A stretch of 64,000 bases of DNA, from assembly GCA_027924585.1 (NCBI GenBank), contig BSBM01000825.1, positions 1,530,001-1,594,000 on the forward strand, in the 5' to 3' direction. Under the pieces are notes generated by a model. The model was not told the origin of the DNA. It made no database searches and saw nothing but the letters and a program-made list of their open reading frames with translations. The DNA comes from Larix kaempferi. Lineage: Eukaryota > Streptophyta > Pinopsida > Pinales > Pinaceae. Shown here one piece after another: positions 41,954 through 52,789 of this stretch. A program made the position numbers and the translations under genes. The stretch's first letter is position 1, and every line of letters begins with the position of its first letter.

Positions 41954-44581
41954 TAACCTGAAGGAAGGCAATGTATGGCACTTACGACACTTGCTTCACT
42001 TGCGACAATTTGAAGGTTTGGGTTTTATATAGAAAAAACCAGTCATCGTGGAACTTTCACTATAAATCCATTTTTACGAAGTTTCAGGATCTGCAACATT
42101 TACAGGGAGTAGATAACATCCCCATGTACCTTGTGTCCAAAGGACACCCTCAGATTCATTGTACTTTGTGATTTATGATCAGTACAAGTTAGGGTTTCTG
42201 CCTCTTCCATATCTCAGTCAAAATCAGGTGACCTAGGAAAAAAGGTCATAACTTGGGATAGGAAGCTCCAAATGAAATTTAGTAAAAAGTGACAGGTAGT
42301 ACACAGACTGTAATATCTCAAGAAACATTTTCAGACGCTGAATATGAACCAGTGACATGTGGCATGCCATACAAGTTTGCTCTCCTGTTTTATCCCATAA
42401 ACAGGTCACGTTGCGACACTTGGCATAACTCTCTCTCAGAAAATACAATTGAGGTCATACCTGTCGGGATGGAAATATGACAGGTCAAGCTACCACAAAA
42501 AACATTTTCATACCCTGTGTATTGAAAAGTTCGGAGTTACAGCAGAAAAAATCAGGTACATATTTTTGTCAAAACAGAATTATTTTTGGAGCACCTTCAT
42601 TCATGGCTTCCGAAATTTAGGGTTTCGGAGAAAGTTAGAATCGGAGTCCATGGCTGAATGCTACTCAGGAAAATTAAAATTTAGAGACAAATATTGAATT
42701 TTTTGGTTGGGTAGAAGACCGGGCTTGATCAAACCCCAGTTCGGGATTTTGATTGGAAAGATGGAAAAATTAGGGCTTCAGCAAAAGTTGGAATTTTTGA
42801 AGTCTGTGACCACGGCTGGAAGCTCCTCAGAAAAATAAGAGTTTAGAGCCTTGGATTGAACCTTTTGATTAGGAATAAGGGTGTTCTCCATCAAACCCTA
42901 GTTCATGATCCTGTCCAGAAGATCTAGAAGTTTCGAAGGCAATTTTGAGGGGTCAAATTTTGGAGATTTCAAAATTGAAGTATGTTAGTTTGATCAGCTC
43001 AGCAGGACACATTCTTCCATACACTCAGAAGTGTGAAATTCAAAGATTCAATTTTTAGGGTTTCTCTAACAAACCCTAATCGAGCTCCAGATCCAGTTTC
43101 AGGGGGAGTTGAGGCTAAGGCCTTACATAAGAAGACTACAAGAAATCTCGACAAGTATGACTTATGGAGATACAGGTATGTCTTGAAATTTGATTCTTGA
43201 TTAAAGTTTATAATATGTTTGTCTTCATATTATTTAGGATAGTACAATATTGATTAATGTTAGAATTGTCTTATCACCCTAGTAAAAGTATGAATGCATG
43301 TGAATGATAGAAGACATTCATTTATTAGGGATATATGATTGTACTAATGCACTGTGGTGCTTGTATGAGGTTGATGTTGTCTACTAACAAGATACAGGTA
43401 CATCACGAAAGACAAATCAAGTTCCATGACCATGACAACATGAAGACAAAGACTCATCCATAATCTTTGATCACATAGAAGTTCTACTTACGAGGTATGT
43501 ATGACTTTGTTCTATTATGCTTAACCTATGAGATATGCAGGTTCTAGCACAGGATCTCTAAATCATTGAAGAGAACAAAGAAGATATTGTTTAGGTATGT
43601 TAGACATAACTAAGCAGATATACTAATCCAGGTATGTTTTCCTATGTCAAGCTAGAATCCTACTTTGTTCTAGGATCTTAATATACCCAAGTATTGAATG
43701 ATCATGACCATACATATTCAAGATTATTTAGAATTATAATGTTTTGATAATATTGAGATTATACTAATGAATATATGTTTGTGTATGAGATCATGAGGAT
43801 GACACTAGTGCACAGTGGTACAGATTGAATAGAAGTTCAAAAGACATATAGAAGATCAAGCGGGAAGAAACCACACAAACATAAAAGATAAGTATTTGAG
43901 TTGTTATTTGAAACAGTAAATGATATTCCTTGTAATAGATTGCATGCATATTTAGAATATATCATGCTGAGTGTAAACATTCATATAGCATTGAACAGTA
44001 TACTACTAATATGCATATGATTGGTAAGTTGGACAAACATTCCATTTTTGCTTGTCTAGAATGAAACCTCTTTGCTGACATGCTGAGAGCTGTGCACACT
44101 CTCGATAGTATGTTCTGGTAGAGAAGGAAGGCATCTAGATAGCCACTGTATGCATACAGAATATGGAAAAGTGTTGTGCCAAAGTATTGGTCAAGATAGT
44201 TGCATAAATGATATTTGTATGCATAATAGGTTATCATGTCAACATGATTTGATAATTATGAAGCATTACTAATCATGTACTTAATCTTGATTTGTAGGAA
44301 AGATCATGAAGAATGATGAACACTGAACAAGTGATGGATGTTCAACAAAAAGGATTTACAAATCAAACTCACTAAAGAAGGCTCGTGGCTAGAAGATTCT
44401 CTTAGAAAGAAGAAGAGAATCATGATGAGATGTTTGCTCCAAGTGGCTAGATAAGACCATTATCTTAATGATATAATTGAAGAAGAAGTGCGAATCAAGG
44501 ATTCAATTGAAGAAAGCTCTATTCAGGTACCCAGGATCGATAGTCAATTGATGAGCTTAATGATCACCATGGGTGATGTGG
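41954..44581 (+). other. Non-coding interior of element E
   Basis: No copia gag or pol can be read. Two to three degenerate units of about 160 bp lie at 42600-43090 (shared AGGGTTTCGG or AGGGCTTCAG, then ATGGCTGAATGCTACTCAGG or ACGGCTGGAAGCTCCTCAG, then CAAACCC). Four AGGTATGT words lie in 43174-43640. An acceptor-like TTGATTTGTAG ends at about 44298. Confidence 0.55.
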
Positions 44582-44586
44582 ATCTC

Positions 44587-45236
44587 TGTTAAATTTTCTG
44601 AATTTACTTCAATCTGATCTAGGATCTTAACTGAGAGAACAACATGTACAGCATATCTACAGCATATCAATCATGGAGACAATAATGCAAGCACACAAGA
44701 GACACAAAGATTTACTTGGGGAAAACCATAAAGGTGAAAAACCCCAATAACTTCCTCAGAGATAGATAGAGCAATGATACAACCAACCAAGAGAGATAGC
44801 CATAACCTAGCAGCAGATCCTCCTCCTCCATAAGTGTGCCACTCCTCCTTGAGTGCATGTGTGAGAAGTGAGTGATCAAATAGAGTGCCTCCCGCACTCT
44901 ATTTATACTTGACTTGACTTGCCTTTTTACCTAACTCATGTAGGCTCGAACTTAACCACATAACATAATGCTGAGTGGGCCGACCCCCAATAGGGTGGTC
45001 TAATAACCCTTTGACCCACATGGCCGACCCCCAATAGGGTGGTCTAATAACCCTTTGACCCACATGACTTATACAAGGCCGACCCCAAATAAGGTGGTCT
45101 AATAACCCATCAAGTATAAGTTACGACACTTACAATATAAATGACGACACTTCCTTATAGAGGAATAATACCATCTCTATAGGAATACAATATACATATA
45201 TGTGAAATACATTCCGAAGTTACATATACATCAACA
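44587..45236 (-). repeat. Solo LTR inside element E (650 bp)
   Basis: The plus strand runs TGTTAAATTTTC to ATCAACA and is flanked by ATCTC at 44582-44586 and at 45237-45241. On the minus strand it has a TATA box (TATAAATAGAG, near 44905). It shares the start TGTTGA..TAT.TGTAACTTC and the CCCTATTGGGGGTCGGCC block with the element E LTR, so it is a relative. One LTR plus matching duplications indicates recombination between the two LTRs of a full insertion. Confidence 0.9.
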
Positions 45237-45399
45237 ATCTCAACCTTTGCTACAAGGTTGAATATGGTTTCTATATACAGATGACATGGATGCAAGAAAG
45301 AACTCACCACGGAGTTCAAATGATATTGAGGCTCATATCAGCAGACCCATCTGACGAGAGATGGCACAAATAGATATGCAGAAGATCACTCAAATGCAG

Positions 45400-46450
45400 A
45401 GTGTGAATGATGTTCAGTCACAAAGGGAGAATTGATAGTTTCTTGATAAGTTTGTCCTTTATCAAAAGTAAAGATGATCCGTTACGAATGATGAACCTGT
45501 CATACTATTACTGTATGTGGATGATCTATTTTTACAGACAAATCATGAAAAGAAAGAAGAAGATGGCTGCAGAAATGAAAATGAAATATCTCAAATTGAT
45601 GCATTACTTCCTAGTATGGCAAGGCTCAGAAGGAATCTTTCTCATCCCGGGAAAGTATGTTGTGGAAATCTTGAGAGGAATTGATATGTTGGAATGTGAA
45701 GCCATGGCCACTCTAATGGGTTTCGACTTGAAGTTGTTAGCTAATAAATCCTCGGAGTTAGTTGATGTGACTCTGTACAGACATATTATTGCGTCTTTGA
45801 TGTATCTGACGAATACCAGGCCAGATATATGCCTTGCTGTGAAAACCTTGAGTCAGTATCTAGTGGAAACTAGATGTGTTCACCTGATAGTTGCAAAGCA
45901 TGTGATGAGGTACCTAAAGAATACAATAGACTTTGATCTATGTTATATTGGAGATCATGACTTCAAATGGCTACACAAATGTTGATTGGGCAGAAAGTGT
46001 ATCAGATAGGAAAAGAACATCGAGAGGATGTTATTGTCTGGGATCGGCCATGTTCGCGTGGTTTGGCAGGAAGCATTCTAGTGTGGCTCTCAGCACAAGC
46101 GGAATATATGGCTGCTTGCTCTGCTAGTTGTGAAGCAGTATGGATTCAAGATTGTTTGACTTAGAGATAGACCCAACTGTGATCCTATGTGACATACAGA
46201 GTTGTATCAAGATGACAGACAATCCAATGTTCAATGATAAGTCAAAGCACATAGAGATCTAACATTTCTATATACAAGATATGGTGCAGAAAGGAACTAT
46301 AAAGTTTGAATTTGTAACAAGTTACCAATGTACTAACCAAACCTCTACCTCAAGTGAACAAGTTACCGATATAATAACCAAACCTCTACCTCAAGTAGAG
46401 TTTGAGTATTTCCGAGACAAGCTTGGTAGGACCCTCCTTGAAAGGGGGAG
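45400..46450 (+). pseudogene. C-terminal RT and RNase H of copia element E
   Basis: NDEPVILLLYVDDLF with the catalytic YVDD at 45514-45525 is followed by copia RT/RNase H words: MGFDLKLLANKSSELVDVTLYR, ASLMYLTNTRPDICLAVKTLSQYL, VAKHVMRYLKNT, VDWAESVSDRKRTSRGCYCLG, then AEYMAACSASCEAVWIQD, and ITKPLPQVEFEYFRDKLG. The frame shifts several times (near 45490, 45990, 46080) and has stops. This is the end of the copia polyprotein. Confidence 0.88.
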
Positions 46451-46574
46451 TGATGTAGACACTAATGATGAGATTGCTTGCATTGACAGTGAGGTCGATG
46501 ATGTGGGTACCTATATTGGTGATGCCGACAGAGAGGTTGGTGGATGGTCCTTAGACAGGGTCTAAGTTGACAAG

Positions 46575-47065
46575 GGGATTGCATCATCCTTGAACATATG
46601 TTCCAAATTGATTCGTAGACAGTTGTCTTCGAGAATGAAGTCCTTAGTGGACAGGTGAAGATTGTATCCTCCCCGGTCTTCGGTCCCTTGAATTGATCCG
46701 TAGACATATGTCTTCAAGAATGAAGTCCTTAGTGGACAGGTGGGGATTGTATTGTCCCCAGAATTTGGTCCCTTGAATTGATCCGTAGACATATGTCTTC
46801 GATAATGAAGTCCTTAGTGGGCAGGTGGGGATTGTATCATCCCTGGACTTCGGTCCCTTGAATTGATCCGTCGACCTATGTTTTTGAGAATGAAGTCCTT
46901 AGTGGACAGGTGGGGATTGCATCATCCTCGGAATTCGGTCCCAGAATTGATCTGTAGACATATGTCTCCGAGAAAGAAGTCCCTAGTGGACGAAAGGGAT
47001 TGCATCATCCCTGGACTTCGGTCCCCTAAATTGACCCGTAGACATCTGTCTCCGAAAATTGGTGA
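46575..47065. repeat. 85-bp tandem array in element E
   Basis: TGAAGTCCTTAGTGGACAGG recurs at 46636, 46721, 46806, 46891 and (altered) about 46975, a regular 85-bp period over about 5.5 units. Each unit also carries TTGATCCGTAGACATATGTC and GGACTTCGGTCCC. Confidence 0.93.
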
Positions 47066-47174
47066 TAGTACTGCATCGTCCCTGAACGTTGAGTTCAAAA
47101 TGTACGTGATAGGACTGCATTGTCCATAGACATGAGAGGTGTCTTAAATAGATCAGGATTGACCATCCTTAGAT

Positions 47175-47610
47175 AGTGATCCTATAATTCTGAAAGGAAG
47201 GATAGTCTTAAATATTGATCCTTGGACTAGAATCCCGTAATTCCGAAAGGAAGGATTGTCCATGATCCCGTAATTCTGAAAGGAAGGATCACCAGAGTTG
47301 ATGGACTAGAATCCCGTAATTCCGAAAGGAAGGATTTTCCATGATCCCGTAATTCCGAAAGGAAGTATCACTAGATTTGATGGACTAGAATCCCGTAATT
47401 CCGAAAGGAAGGATTGTCCATGATACCGTAATTCCGAAAGGAAGGATCACCAGAGTTGATGGACTAGAATCTCGCAATTCCGAAAGGAAGGATTGTACAT
47501 GATCCCGTAATTCCGAAAGGAAGGATCACCAGAGTTGATGGACTAGAATCCCTTAATTCCGAAAGGAAGGATTGTCCATGATCCCGTAATTCTGAAAGGA
47601 AGGATCATGT
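47175..47610. repeat. 79-bp tandem array in element E
   Basis: GGACTAGAATCCCGTAATTC recurs at 47224, 47303, 47382, 47461 and 47540, exactly 79 bp apart. Every unit contains two copies of ATCCCGTAATTCCGAAAGGA, so the unit is itself a dimer. Confidence 0.93.
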
Positions 47611-47639
47611 GTATTGCAGAGTATGTTTCTATTGTGTAT

Positions 47640-48060
47640 ACTTGACTGATGAGGATACTTGTATTGATGAGGATACTTGTATTGATGTATTGATACTTGT
47701 ATTGATGATATGTATTGATGAGGATACTTGTATGTATACTTGTATTGATGATATGTATACTTGTATTGATGAGGATACTTGTATTGATGATATGTATACT
47801 TGTACAATTGATGAGGATACTTATATTGATGACGTGTATACTTGTATTGATGAGGATACTTGTATTGATGATGTGTATACTTGTATTGGTGTGAATACTA
47901 ATACTGATGATCTAGATGACGATGCTGCTGATCGTGATGGTCTAGATGACGATGTTGATGATCGTGTGATGATGATGTTGGTGATCGTGTGATGATGATG
48001 TTGATGATTGTGAGGATCCAGATGATGATGTTGCCGTAGCTGTTCGAGTGCTACAGAAGA
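47640..48060 (+). repeat. 18/21-bp GATGA minisatellite in element E
   Basis: Units GATGAGGATACTTGTATT (18 bp) and GATGATATGTATACTTGTATT (21 bp) alternate to about 47905, then GATGATG-rich sequence continues to about 48060. Both unit lengths are multiples of three, which explains an open frame of Asp/Thr/Cys/Tyr repeats that I do not take as a gene. Confidence 0.88.
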
Positions 48061-48226
48061 TAAAGACTCAATACTGAAGATGTTGATGTTCTAGTATTGA
48101 AGATGTTCCAGTAACTGCTTGAGTTACTGATGATGTTGAGAAAGCTTCCCATGATCTATAGATGTATAATGTATGATGTTGATGACTCCTTGCTCATGCA
48201 GATGCTGTTATAATATCCTTCTCGTT

Positions 48227-48235
48227 AAGGGGGAG
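48227..48235 (+). promoter_or_regulatory. Polypurine tract of element E
   Basis: AAGGGGGAG directly precedes the TGTTGA of the 3' LTR. Confidence 0.92.
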
Positions 48236-48842
48236 TGTTGAAATATTGTAACTTCAAAGAATATTATATTTGTACTTTATTATTCCGAAGATGTTTCATT
48301 CCTCCAGGAAGATCTTACTGTATATCCGGAGATGTTTATTCCTCCATCGGAATGTGGTAACTTGGGTTATTAGACTTCCCTAGTGGGGGTCGGCCCTGTA
48401 TGTGTTATGTGGTTCAAAGGGTTGTTAGAGCACCCTAGTGGGGTCGGCCCAGTCAGTTGTAGTGGGGTGTTTAACCCAATGGTAAAGTTGCGACCGACCT
48501 AGTTAATATAAAGTACAAGTCATAGATGTGTATAAATAGAGGAGTTGTGTTCCTCAATATACACACACTTCCCTCACTTGAAATATAGCACACTTGTGAG
48601 AGAGAGGTTTGCTATGGAGGAGGAGGAGATCATGTCTTTGGTTTGCATCTTTGTATATTGTTGGTCATCTATATTGAGGAAGCTTTGCTGGGTTTTCTAC
48701 CCCATGAGGGTTTCCTAGGATAAATCTGTGTCTCTTGTGTTTATGTTGTGCTTGTTGTTTCTTCAGTGATCATGTATATGCTATTGTTGTGAAATGGAAT
48801 GTAATGCTAATATTTTCTGTTTTAGCATATTGAATCTTAACA
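48236..48842 (+). repeat. 3' LTR of element E
   Basis: It matches 41335-41941 and ends CTTAACA before the CCTAA duplication at 48843-48847. Confidence 0.94.
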
Positions 48843-49832
48843 CCTAATATGTAGAGGGTTCTGAATCACTGATGTGACTCATCTGTGCTACATATCCTGA
48901 AAAATATTTTAGGTCTCTTTCACTCTCTATATGATCTTGGAGGTGCTCCATGATATTCTGCCTGTTGCAGAATGTCTCGAAACCATGTATATCTCCTCTT
49001 AGCAGGAGGTTCATCAAGTGATAATTCTATCGGTTCTTTTGGTTCTTCGCGATCAAGTAGATCTACGGACTCTTCTGGATTCTACCTCTCAACATCTAAA
49101 AGGGTAGAATCAGAAACTTGTTTCTCCATCATAGGAGTATCATGATCCTCCATGTCTGAATCACACTGAATTTCTTTAGAGCTCTTGAAGGTCATGAAAT
49201 GTTTTATCTCTGTTGACTTCAATGTTTCTTTGTCCTGGAACATAGGTTCTATAGGGTTTGGAGGATTCACTATATCCGATAAATGTTCCTTTCTTTCCAG
49301 ATGGATCCATATTTGTTATCTTATCTTTTGGTATGCGAATGTAAACATGACAACCGAAAATATTCAAGTGTCCATCATTTTTTTTCACTATTGAAAACCT
49401 CTTCAGGGGATTTTATCCCAAGATAGCATGAGGGATTATGTTCTGAATATAAACAACCATTCTGGAGGATTCTACCCATAAGGAAGTGGGCATATCCTGG
49501 TCACACATCATTGCTTTTGCAGCCTCACATATTGTTCTATTATTTCTTTCAACAACCCCATTCCACTAGGGGTTGTAGGGTATAGTCAGCTATCTTTTTA
49601 TTCCTACATATGAACATAAGTCATTGAAGTCATGGGACTCAAACTCTCCTCCATTATCAGATCTCAAAACATTAATGTGCTTTCCAGTCTGATTCTCAAC
49701 CAGTGCTTTAAACTCTTGAAACTTGTTGAAAGTTTCACTCATTTCTTTTATAAAATAAACCCATGACTTGTGAGAGAAGTCATCTATGTAAAGCACATAA
49801 TACAAGTAACCACTCAAGGAGGGTGTAGACAT
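48843..49832 (-). pseudogene. Integrase core and linker to RT, element D
   Basis: Minus-strand words are YYVLYIDDFSHKSWVYFIKEMSE (first Asp of the core), INVLRSDNGGEFESHDFNDLC (second Asp), HLNIFGCHVYIRIPKDK and KKGTFIGYSESSKPYR (copia integrase C-terminal motif). An acidic linker ends in SEPSTY at the element E boundary. The expected WNGVVER.N-type region around 49540-49590 has been shifted and partly lost. Several frames and stops. Confidence 0.82.
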
Positions 49833-50731
49833 AGGACCACATAATTGGAATGGATAAATTCAATAATCCATTTGGATCTGTTGGCACTACTTGGAAAAAT
49901 ATTCTTAATGTTCTTTCCAAGAGCACAACCTCTACAAATACCATCAAAATCAAATTTAAATATGGGCATAATTTTCACCATTTTTTGCAATCCAGGTAGC
50001 GCTTTGAAATGGAGGTCACCAATCCTTCCATGACATAACTCACACAGACTCATTGTGCCATGGATAATGGCTCGAATGAGTTTTCCAACAACTTTGTAGA
50101 GAACTCCCTCTCTAAATCCAATCACTAATGCAAAGTTCAAGTCTTCATGATTATGCCACATGAGCGCTTTGTTGTCCATAAATATAATTCCAAATCCTTT
50201 ATATTCTACAACCGAAAAATACACGAGGTTATTCTTCAATCTGGGGGAAAACATAATTTCATCCACATGAAGTACATTTCCTGAATCCAACTGAAAAGAA
50301 GTGGATCCAATATCTTGAATCGAATAGGTGGCATTATCTCCAAGCTCCACGTTACATGAAAACTTTTTTTCCTTTAGATTTGTGATAGAGTACCTATATC
50401 CAGTCATGTGCTTGGACGCACCAATGTCTACCAACCATGTCTTATCACTAGTGGTAATGGATCTAGAAATGACTGAGAAAAGATAGTACTCCTTCCTCAT
50501 CTCTTGATCATCATATGAATCCTTTCTTGTAGGTTCATCTTCTTTAGCAGTAGAAGCATGAAACCTACCCTTGAACTTTCGTATTTTCTTTGCATGGAAT
50601 TCTCTTGCATAATGATCATTCTTATTGCACTTGAAACATTTAACTTTAGAATTATCAAAGTTATTGAAATCATTCTCCTTTAGATGAGAGAATTTCTTGT
50701 GAGATTTATTACCTCTCTTCATCTGTGCCAC
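49814..50731 (-). pseudogene. Zinc knuckle, protease and integrase zinc domain, element D
   Basis: The minus-strand frame is open over 305 codons: CFKCNKNDHYAREF (knuckle with the last Cys changed to Phe), TWLVDIGASKHMTG (copia protease block with D-I-G in place of D-S-G), LSPRLKNNLVYFSVV-type region, then a pre-integrase zinc domain with H and C residues (CELCHGRIGDLHFKALPGLQ, GICRGCALGK). It would be the central part of the polyprotein. Confidence 0.87.
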
Positions 50732-50734
50732 AAG

Positions 50735-51336
50735 AGCGAGGTTATCTTATTTGGAGGAAATATACTTTCTATGGATTTACCCTTATTCTTGTAGGAAATC
50801 ATGCCACAATATCTCAAAGTTAGGTTGCACTTCTCAACCATTTACTACAGCTAGGAATGTCTCACATGAGGATGGAATACCATTGACAGTATTCTGAATG
50901 AGATCATCATCATCGACCGTCACACCAATGCTCATAAGTTTATCTATTACTTTAGATATATTTGTGAAGAAGGAAGCCACAACTTCATCCTTCTCCATAT
51001 TCAAATTTCAAATATTGTTCGTCAATGCTCTCTTTTGTCTGAGCGCCTTCTTCTCATAAATATTTTTCAAAGCATCGAAGCATTCCTTTGTGGTCTTCAA
51101 TGGAGTAATCATGGGAATCAATTTTTATTTCATGGAATCATAAATGATTCTCATTCATTTGGATTGATTATTATTGAAGGTAATGTGACCTCCATTACAA
51201 TTGGGCTCTTTAATAACACTGGATACATATCTATCTAAATCATGCTCTTCCAGGATATTCAGGATCATGGCCTTCCAAGTATTGAAGTTTGAATTTCATT
51301 CAAGACGGTCTTCTGGTCTTACTAATATTGAAGCCA
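50735..51336 (-). pseudogene. Gag of copia element D
   Basis: The ATG is at 51336 on the minus strand, 80 bases after the primer site. Recognisable copia gag words are FNTWKAMILNILEEHDL, TTKECFDALKNIYEKK and DEVVASFFTNISKVIDKLMSIGV followed by VNGIPSSCETFLAVV. Numerous stops. It would form the capsid. Confidence 0.78.
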
Positions 51337-51416
51337 TAATTATTCAATCACTATGCACACTCAAGATCTACGTAGGCTCAAGCGTGATTGATGAACTTAG
51401 CTCTTTCACGCCCTGA

Positions 51417-51428
51417 GCTCTAATACCA
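51417..51428 (-). promoter_or_regulatory. Primer-binding site of element D (one mismatch)
   Basis: The minus strand reads TGGTATTAGAGC directly inside the LTR, one base away from the initiator-Met complement TGGTATCAGAGC. Confidence 0.85.
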
Positions 51429-51938
51429 TGTTAATTTTTTGATCTTTCATTCAAAGCTGCAATAATACTTGAAATCAAATAAAAATCATACACATAAGAA
51501 ATCATGTTCGACACATGAATTTACTCTTGGGAAACCCTCTATGGCTTGAGGGAGAAATACCCAGAAAAACCTTCCTTAGTATATTGATAGATAGAAGAAA
51601 ATTTATTTTACATCAAGCCTCCCCGATGCAATTACAAAGCAAGAGAAAGATAAAAAAGAGAGACTTAAAATAATATCCCGCACAAAGAGAAGTGCATTTC
51701 CTTCAAGATAGAAGATAATTCACTTCACATTGAATTCATCAATCATGTATAACATATTTATATGTTTTTTACATGCATTGGCTTCTATTTTTATCCTTTG
51801 GCTTCAATATGAACTCGCCCTCCATATGGATGCATCCATCTTGCATGAAGAAGTGCGCCCACTTCTCATGCAATGCATTAACTCACTGTTGAAGCCTTGG
51901 GTATGTAAGTGCTGGAATGTTGTCCAAGGATAGCAACA
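51429..51938 (-). repeat. 5' LTR of element D
   Basis: On the minus strand it starts TGTTGCTATCC (51938) and ends AATTAACA (51429). TATAAATA lies near 51756-51763, and a copia-like U5 (GGTTTTTCTGGGTATTTCTCCC, then GGGTTTCCC) near 51530-51570. About 510 bp. The outer end is inferred from TGTT/AACA and has no partner copy. Confidence 0.68.
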
Positions 51939-52669
51939 GAGGGTGACAACCCAATATGAAAGGATTCAAACAACTCTGTGCAAGAGCAGTTCTATCCCCA
52001 AACTGTTTGGTATAGTTGACTCCCACATATATAATGCCTCCACTGTCACTTAATTGATTCGATCCTGATGGATTTGTCTTCCTGTGAGGGAATATCAAAG
52101 GTGTTTTATCTCTAAAATTCAGTTTTCTTTAAAGGAAGTCGAAACTAAGTTAGATCTAAACTAAAGGAATGTGTTTTGTTGTGTAGGATAACCTGATATG
52201 AAAACTAACAAGTCTTTCTCCAATTGACAGATATGTGAAGTGGATCTTTACTTATTAGCTTAAGACACAGTCAAAAATGAAAATTGAGTGATTGTAACTT
52301 AAGGGTTGAAGCATATGCACGATTATCCTGTTATATCATGCTAATTGAAAAATTGGCATTAATTTTATGATATCAATTTATCATTTGCAGAAATAGATAA
52401 ATTCTTTAAATACATAAATTAATTTAAGACCTAAGACACACAGATCATAAGTCAAGACAAATCTAAACTGTAGATCAATGTATTAATTATGATTTGCAAA
52501 ATAAAACAGTGTTTCATTCATGAGCTAAAGCAAAAATCAAAATCCATCAAACAAATTTGATAAATTAAGCAAACGAGATAGCAAGAGAATAACTAAATGT
52601 ATATCAATAGGCTTGCAAAAAATTACAATGTCTTAATGACATAGAGTATCTACAGTCCTCTTTCGATGA
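51939..52669. other. Non-coding DNA, possibly the decayed 3' LTR of element F
   Basis: AT-rich, without a gene that I can support. It follows the minus-strand PPT of element F and so is where the 3' LTR of F should be. The first bases there read TCATCG instead of TG, and no second copy is present. Confidence 0.4.
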
Positions 52670-52686
52670 TTCCCCCCCCCTCCCCT
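52670..52686 (-). promoter_or_regulatory. Polypurine tract of element F
   Basis: On the minus strand AGGGGAGGGGGGGGGAA, about 100 bases after the extra ORF ends. It is comparable in place to the PPT of element A. The LTR start that should follow reads TCATCG, perhaps a mutated TG. Confidence 0.6.
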
Positions 52687-52789
52687 ATGAGATCTCTACC
52701 CCTTTGATACAAAGGGTGGACTTCCCATAAAACAGGGATTACAAAATCAATCTAATATAAGAATGGAAAAGGGCACCTTGCCACTTCTC

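Larger units (their letters stand above)
41335..48842 (+). mobile_element. Element E: Ty1/copia LTR element with intact ends (7508 bp)
   Basis: Two 607-bp LTRs (41335-41941 and 48236-48842, TGTTGAAATATTG...CTTAACA), CCTAA duplications, an initiator-Met primer site and a PPT define it as plus-oriented. Only the last part of pol is recognisable (45407-46440); gag, protease, integrase and most of RT are gone. The interior also holds a solo LTR and three tandem arrays. By eye the LTRs differ at about 28 of 607 sites (4-5 percent), so it is older than element L. Confidence 0.94.
48843..51938 (-). mobile_element. Element D: old minus-strand Ty1/copia
   Basis: From the right: LTR (51938-51429), primer site, gag, zinc knuckle, protease, integrase, then the entry to RT, which is interrupted by element E and resumes at 41334. 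The order gag-protease-integrase-RT is that of copia. The rest of RT, RNase H and the 3' LTR are absent. Confidence 0.85.

Noticed and set aside
47553-47992. Open frames of repeating Asp/Thr/Cys/Tyr and Tyr/Lys/His/Gln
   Set aside because: Translation of the 18/21-bp minisatellite, whose unit lengths are multiples of three; both strands are open for the same reason.
51883-52098. 71-codon minus-strand open frame overlapping the outer end of the element D LTR
   Set aside because: It crosses an inferred LTR boundary and shows no retroelement or host domain that I recognise.
52670-52686. Long C run taken as a simple microsatellite
   Set aside because: Its place after the extra ORF and before the expected LTR, with purines on the element strand, is better explained as the PPT of element F, although the LTR start is not intact.
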